From the NCBI GenBank assembly GCA_947579605.1, contig OX388309.1, positions 13,834,713 to 13,898,712 on the forward strand: DNA of 64,000 nucleotides, in the 5' to 3' direction. The DNA comes from Athripsodes cinereus (lineage: Eukaryota; Arthropoda; Insecta; Trichoptera; Leptoceridae). Below the pieces are notes generated by a model. It was not told the DNA's origin. It did not search any database and saw only the letters and a list, made by a program, of their open reading frames with translations. A program made the translations under genes and the position numbers. Positions 58,800-64,000 of the stretch are shown here, piece after piece (position 1 is the stretch's first letter; each line of letters opens with the position of its first letter).

Positions 58800-59368
58800 T
58801 ATTCCCTCACGCCGTATCCCAAGTGGGGTAGGCAGAGAGAACGGAACGCTAATTAGATCTGTCCTTACATACTTCTTTCGCCTCCTCCACAGTCATGCAA
58901 TTTCTCATGCACGCACGTCGATTTCTCTTACTCAAAACACGGCCGTCCTTGAGAATTTGATCTACATGTTCAAGCCATGTAGTTCTCGGACGCCCGCGCT
59001 TCCTCACACCCCTCCTTTTAGCCAAGTATATCCTCTTTGTCATTCTTTCCTCTTCCATTCGTTCCACATGACCAAACCATCTCAATTTATTCACACGCAT
59101 TCTATCTACAACACTCTTTTTGCATCCACTCATTCTTCTTATATCATCATTCCTCACTCTATCACGCAACGTTTTACCAGCCATCCTCCTCAGCGATCTC
59201 ATCTCCACAGCATTTATTCCACTTTCGTCCTTCTTCAACCATGTCCACGTTTCGCTTGCATACATAAGTGTCGGTACCAGGATCGTATTGTGCACTAGCA
59301 ATTTTGCCATGTTCGACACATTGTCATTGCTAACAATGGGCCGAAGTGCACCGTTAATCCTAGCCTAG
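58800..59368 (-). pseudogene. LINE RT C-terminus, 5'-truncated, open frame
   Basis: The minus strand reads INGALRPIVSNDNVSNMAKL, YASETWTWLKKDESGINAVE, RRMSGCKKSVVDRMRVNKLR, WFGHVERMEEERMTKRIYLA, RKRGRPRTTWLEHVDQILKD and a tail MRNCMTVEEAKEVCKDRS, with no stop over 150 codons. The 3' end has GCCTACCCCACTTGGGATAC, GGCGTGAGGG and a TAGA-type tail. It is the best-preserved copy of this family here; others are at 38.0, 43.0 and 45.8 kb. Confidence 0.88.
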
Positions 59369-59648
59369 TTATTTATTTGTTTACCAAGTATATTTATTTA
59401 TTGCTATAAAAAGTACATTTATTGCTATAAAAAGTGATTCAGTGATTGTGATAAAGGTGTATGTGGATGAACAGTAAGACTGACAAAACTTTCTATTGCT
59501 TTTTCTTAACAAACTGTACTGTCACTAATAGCTGCTCATTGCACTGCTTACCTACATTGAGTGATAAAACAAGATACCATCCGTTTCTAGAAACTTTGAT
59601 AGCACTTTCATACTTACTTGACATATTTTGTAAACCTCTTCATTCAAG
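59369..59648 (+). other. Probable 5' leader of the two-ORF LINE
   Basis: Contains a direct repeat of TTTATTGCTATAAAAAGT (about 59396 and 59418), then less AT-rich sequence leading to the ORF1 start. The exact 5' end of the LINE cannot be set from one copy. Confidence 0.4.
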
Positions 59649-60806
59649 ATGAACAATTGTTGTGCGTTCTGTAATAAAATAACACATGCTAACGATTCCC
59701 TCATATGTTGTAAATGTCATAACTATTATCACGGTGTGTGTGCTAAAATATCTCATGAAAAAATGACGAGACACCGCTTGGCATCATGGAATTGTTCTCC
59801 TTGTAAAAAAGGAATCAAGCAAGATCTTAAAAACTCTAAATTGAAACATGATGATCTACCACTTCCAGCGGCAGCCAGAATTATTGGCGGAAATAGCCCG
59901 AGCGCCACATCGAATACCAATTATACACCATCGACAGTGAGAACATCTGTTGTGGAGCGGGTAACACTTACAGACATAGACGCCGAGCGTACAAAAACTA
60001 TTGATGGGCCGTTTTCACCACCTCCACTTAGGCAAGTGACACTAAGTGACGGTTTGACAGAATTCATTAACAATAAACTCGAGTGTTTATTTAGCAATAT
60101 GACATCGAAATTTGATGATATGCTTAAGAAAATGGATGAAAAATATAAAGGCCTCTTCGAATCCATGAATTTTTGTATAAAAAAGGTGGAGGAGTTCGAG
60201 GGCACCATAAAAAAGTTTGACGACGTCATGCGTAGTTATGAAGTCCTCAAAAGTGACTGCCAGATTGCTCAAACCCGTCTTAATGTCTTAGAACAACAAA
60301 ATTTTGATATGGAACAGCGTTTAAATGACATGGAACAACGAGCAAGACGCTGCAACGTAGAAGTTCAGAACATCACAGAACACAAAGGAGAAAACCTACT
60401 AAATATAGTAACAGCTTTAGCAAATAAAATTGGGATTCCTATTGCTCAAAATGACGTCGCTGCTGTTCATAGAGTTGCACACGGCTCGGCTACCAAGGAT
60501 CGTCCAAAAAACATAGTAATTAAATTTTCCCAACAAAAGTTACGGGACGCTTTTTTAGCTGGAGCAAAAGCGAAACGTGGACTGCTGACAGAAGATATTG
60601 GGATCTCAGACAAGGGCAGAAAAATATATATATCGGAACACCTAACATTGAGAAACAAGTTGCTGTTCAAAGATGCTCGTACAAAATCCAAATCCAGAGG
60701 CTGGAAATTCACATGGGTAAAAAACGCGAGAATATATGTCAGAAGAGAGGTGAACGAACCCGTCTTGAATATAGCTTCACACAGGGACTTGGACAAAATT
60801 GTTTAA
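59649..60806 (+). CDS. LINE ORF1 protein with PHD-type zinc finger
   Basis: A complete 385-codon frame. Residues 4-56 form a C4HC3-like PHD finger (CAFC ... ICCKCHNYYHGVC ... NCSPC). After a linker, residues about 130-230 form a coiled coil (LECLFSNMTSKFDDMLKKMD; LEQQNFDMEQRLNDMEQRAR). Residues about 230-385 resemble the FP25K/L1 ORF1-like nucleic-acid-binding region (RRCNVEVQNI, VAAVHRVAH, RPKNIVIKF, YISEHLT). PHD-bearing ORF1 proteins are known from CR1-like non-LTR elements; the protein would coat the element RNA. No stop or shift. The Met at 59649 starts just before the finger and is the natural start. Confidence 0.85.
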   Translation: MNNCCAFCNKITHANDSLICCKCHNYYHGVCAKISHEKMTRHRLASWNCSPCKKGIKQDLKNSKLKHDDLPLPAAARIIGGNSPSATSNTNYTPSTVRTSVVERVTLTDIDAERTKTIDGPFSPPPLRQVTLSDGLTEFINNKLECLFSNMTSKFDDMLKKMDEKYKGLFESMNFCIKKVEEFEGTIKKFDDVMRSYEVLKSDCQIAQTRLNVLEQQNFDMEQRLNDMEQRARRCNVEVQNITEHKGENLLNIVTALANKIGIPIAQNDVAAVHRVAHGSATKDRPKNIVIKFSQQKLRDAFLAGAKAKRGLLTEDIGISDKGRKIYISEHLTLRNKLLFKDARTKSKSRGWKFTWVKNARIYVRREVNEPVLNIASHRDLDKIV

Positions 60807-60918
60807 TTTTCTATTGTTTACTTTTTATTTTTTTTGTTTATGTTATCAGTGTCACTATTCCCTTTTACCTTTTCTTTTCCTTCTTTCATTATTTCTGTTT
60901 GTTTGTAGAGAGACCTAA

Positions 60919-63849
60919 CAGTTTGCTGCACATGCTGAGACTGCTGAAGGGCGCGGGCGGACGTGTTACCACCTTAAATCTTCTGCTTATTGGTCTTTAA
61001 CAGGCACATTAAAAGTCTTTTACCAAAATTGTAGAGGGTTGAGGAGTAAAACCAGCATATTTCGATCTAATGTACTAGCTAGTGGCTACGACATAATAGT
61101 ACTCACCGAAACTTGAATCAACAACAGTATTCTTGACGGTGAGCTTTTTGGAGATGACTATATTATCTATCGCAAAGATAGAGACTTTCAAACCTCGAAC
61201 AAGTGTGATGGTGGTGGTGTACTGATGGCGATATCACGTTCCTTTAAATCTCTCCGTGAACCATGCTGGGAAACCTCAGGTGAGAATCTTTTTGTCAGAC
61301 TTTCATTGACTGCCGGGTGTGGTGGCGCGGACCGTTCATCGCATGGTCTTGTATTGGGAGTAGTTTATTTTCCACCGGCTACGCCCCTTAGTGACTACGA
61401 GCAGCATTTTGGTAAAATATCAGACGCGTTTACGGAGACGGGGCATGGGACTCATTTATGTATCATCGGTGACTACAATATTCCCACTGTACATTGGTTG
61501 AAAAACGACATTGGTCATATGAATGCTGTCGGTGCACGTCGGGGTCCTCTGGTCCAGACACTTTTGGAAACAATGCGCTTCATGAATATTGAGCAATATA
61601 ACCCTATTCTAAATAAGAGTGCCTCGATATTGGACCTGGTCTTGTCTGATATGGCTTGTGATGTGGAGAAGAGCGATTTTCCATTGGTGCCTGAGGATGG
61701 ATACCATCCATCACTGTTGGTAGGCATTCCAATGGCTGTTGAGGACAACCGTTTGGGAGTGAGCTCTGCGATGAAGTATAATTTTTGAAAGGCAAATTTT
61801 GACCAAATCAATCTCAAACTTGGCAAAATAGATTGGGTAGAGCTTCTTGGAGATAGAGATGTAAACAGCGCAGTGGAAGTTTTTTATGGAACTCTTTTTA
61901 CAATCATTGACGAAAACACCCCTAAAAAGACTCCCAAATCTTCCCATTTTCCACCGTGGTATTCACAGTCAACCATAACTATCGCGAAGATGAGAAGTAA
62001 ATTTTGGAAACTCTGGAAGAAATACCACAACTCATGCGATTACTCCGTGTACTCTAGCTATCGAGCTAAATTTAAGGAAGCCCACAAAAGAGATCACACT
62101 TTGTACCTTAAAAATATAGAGGATTCCATAAATACTAATATCAAACCTTTTTTTTCTTATGTAAATAATCTGAAAACATCGAACAATTATCCTAGCAATA
62201 TGCACTTAGATGACACTTCTTCATGTGATCCTGAAACCATTGCCAACCTTTTTTGTAATTTTTTCAAATCTGTATTTATTGATAACCAGACCCATAACTT
62301 TAACAATAGTCTTAGTGAGTTTGACCAACCTTCGTTACATTTATGTAATATCACCATATTGAATTCTGAGGTTTATAGCAAGTTGATCGGCCTTGATATT
62401 AATAAGGGACAAGGTCCGGATAGCTTATCTCCCATAGTGTTGAAAAGATGCGCCCCCCATATTGCTAAACCATTAAGCATTATTTTCAATAAAAGTATCA
62501 GGGAAGGTTGCTTTCCTACTATATGGAAGACCGCTAACATCACCCCCATTTTTAAGGCTGGTAACAAGTCTGACGTAAGAAATTATAGACCCATATCCAT
62601 TCTCTCCCCTATATCAAAGATCTTCGAGTCTATAATTAAGGATCACGTATCCCATTTTCTGGAGCCACAGCTAATTGAAGAACAGCACGGGTTTATGAAG
62701 GGTAGGTCAACGGTTACCAATCTCTTGGTGTACTCGGAATTTTTGTTCTCATCATTAGATGAACGTACACAGGTCGATTCTGTATATACCGATTTTAAAA
62801 AGGCTTTTGATAGGGTGGACCATTCCCTTCTACTCAATAAACTTCACATGTATGGTATACACGGAGACCTCCTCAGATGGGTTAAATCATATCTAACAGA
62901 TAGGTTGATGACTGTGACGATGAACGGGTATAATTCCGACTACGCAACTGTAACTTCTGGTGTTCCACAGGGTTCGGTGCTCGGCCCTCTTTTGTTCACG
63001 ATATTTATTAACGACATCGGTAAATGTATACACAATTCACAATTTTTGCTATTTGCCGACGACCTAAAAATTTATAGACAAATTCGCTGCCTCGATGATG
63101 CACTTAAATTAGAAGAAGACCTTGGGAGAATATATAACTATTGTGTAGTAAATAGACTTGAATTAAACTTAAAAAAGTGCAATTCCATAACGTTCACAAA
63201 AAATAAGAAAATAATTTATTATAACTATAAGATTGATAGTGTAAACTTGGATCGTCTTGATGTTGTGAAGGATCTGGGGATTATGTTCGACAATAAGCTT
63301 CACTTTGAAACTCACATTGAGGAGCTCTGTGAACAGTCGAACCGTTTGTTAGGCTTTATTCTTAGATCTACCTATGAATTTAAAAATCCTCAAACAATGT
63401 TGACATTGTATACTGCGCTCATTCGTTCGAGGCTTGAGTACTGTTCAACCATATGGAACCCTTTCTATGATAAATATGTTACGGTTGTTGAGCGCTTGCA
63501 ACGTAAATTCTTACGAATGTACGAGCGGAGATACGGCATTGCAACTAACGAGATCTTAATCGACTTATCAAGGCGCCGAGAATTAATTGATGCTTGTATT
63601 TTGCGTAGAGTCTGCACCTCAGATATTGATGTCCCACAGTTGTTATCTAAGGTAGGTTTTCGTGTGCCTTCGGTTAGAAGATCAAATCGACCCCTACACT
63701 TAAGCGGGGTTCGTACTAATGCTGGTTTGAGAAACCCTCTCCACCGGATTGTCAATACATATAATACTAAATTCGGAGGTGTTGACATGTTCGCCGGTAG
63801 TTCTCGCGTTTTCAAAAAGTCAGTTTTGCAAGTGTTAAGCGGCAATTAA
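60919..63849 (+). pseudogene. LINE ORF2: APE endonuclease-reverse transcriptase, two TGA stops
   Basis: One frame runs from after a stop at 60916 to 63849, broken only by TGA at 61114-61116 (after LTET) and 61786-61788 (after MKYNF). Relatives usually have tryptophan at the first site (TETW); both could be single TGG-to-TGA changes. Endonuclease motifs: VFYQNCRGLRSK, LTET, GDYNIPTVHW, ILDLVLSD, DGYHPSLL. RT motifs: GPDSLSPIVLKRC, NYRPISILSPISKIFE, QHGFMKGRST, motif A VYTDFKKAFDRVDHSLL, motif B SGVPQGSVLGPLLF, active site FADDLKIY; then a C-terminal tail to SGN. The layout is that of CR1/Jockey-like elements. No clear ATG begins ORF2, so start or translational coupling is unknown. Confidence 0.88.
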
Positions 63850-64000
63850 TACTCTTATAACAATAAGATTAATTTCAGTTTGGGTTTCTCTGCATCTCAA
63901 ATAATTTTCCCTTTACTTCCTTCCTTATCTTTATATTTTCATTTGTGACACTGATTCATATTTTCATATATGTGTATAGAACAGGTAAGTAGGTTAGGTT
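63850..64000 (+). other. 3' flank of the LINE, cut by window end
   Basis: AT-rich with no poly(A) or repeat tail yet visible. The element's 3' end may lie beyond the window. Confidence 0.4.

Noticed and set aside
60919..61788. Selenocysteine or programmed read-through at the two TGA codons
   Set aside because: No SECIS-like structure or reason is visible; loss of two tryptophan codons in a dead or mis-sequenced LINE is simpler.
63985..64000. Insect telomeric TTAGG repeat at the window end
   Set aside because: Only about two imperfect AGGTT/TTAGG-like words are present; not an array.

Overview
The window is AT-rich, intron-bearing eukaryotic DNA from an insect, most probably a moth or butterfly. 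Three signs point to Lepidoptera: a tRNA-derived SINE near 31.0-31.3 kb whose tail has the 'GTACCCATAA ... TTTGGGACTAG' wording familiar from lepidopteran genomes; abundant LINE 3' ends with TAG/GTA-repeat tails; and a mixed load of Helitron, piggyBac, hAT, Tigger, Harbinger and mariner copies. There is no bacterial-type gene organisation, CRISPR array or rRNA, and I found no tRNA gene I would defend. Species and family calls come from reading motifs, not from a database search.

The only likely host genes are two tandem paralogues at 6019-7888 and 11576-13847. I assembled each from four exons with GT/AG splice sites, all introns in phase 0: a signal-peptide exon and three exons of matching length. 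They encode small secreted proteins of 206 and 207 residues with four conserved cysteines and a pattern like the insect DUF1091/CheA-type families. The second gene carries a Tigger-type element in its last intron.

The rest is layered mobile DNA. 1-3.6 kb: end of a Ty3/gypsy element (pol with the integrase core deleted, polypurine tract, LTR). 3.6-5.7 kb: LINE 3' fragments and a hAT-type MITE with an 8-bp target duplication. 8.5-10.6 kb: two unrelated LINE remnants in opposite orientation. 11-17.9 kb: SINE, Tigger and LINE fragments around gene 2. 19.1-21.5 kb: a Harbinger derivative with a SINE inside, then a full-length DD41D mariner-like element with one frameshift. 22.3-23.7 kb: LINE coding DNA expanded into a 78-bp minisatellite. 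23.8-26.9 kb: a large TIR element with about ten subterminal repeats, interrupted by a decayed RNase H-bearing LINE. 29.1-32.2 kb: a 221-bp tandem duplication split by a Helitron containing a 479-bp, almost perfect inverted repeat. 33.6-35.2 kb: two more inverted-repeat elements. 38-54.4 kb: LINE tails, a SINE and an RT-bearing LINE. 54.6-57.0 kb: a piggyBac-type element with a readable spliced N-terminal exon pair, a transposase C-terminus and a nested TTAA-flanked MITE. 59.6-64 kb: a nearly complete two-ORF LINE (PHD-finger ORF1; endonuclease-RT ORF2) with two TGA stops where tryptophan is expected.

The items best worth following are the tandem gene pair, the Helitron with a potential long-hairpin transcript, the unclassified TIR element with reiterated subterminal motifs, and the shared hairpin-plus-triplet 3' ends of several LINE families.
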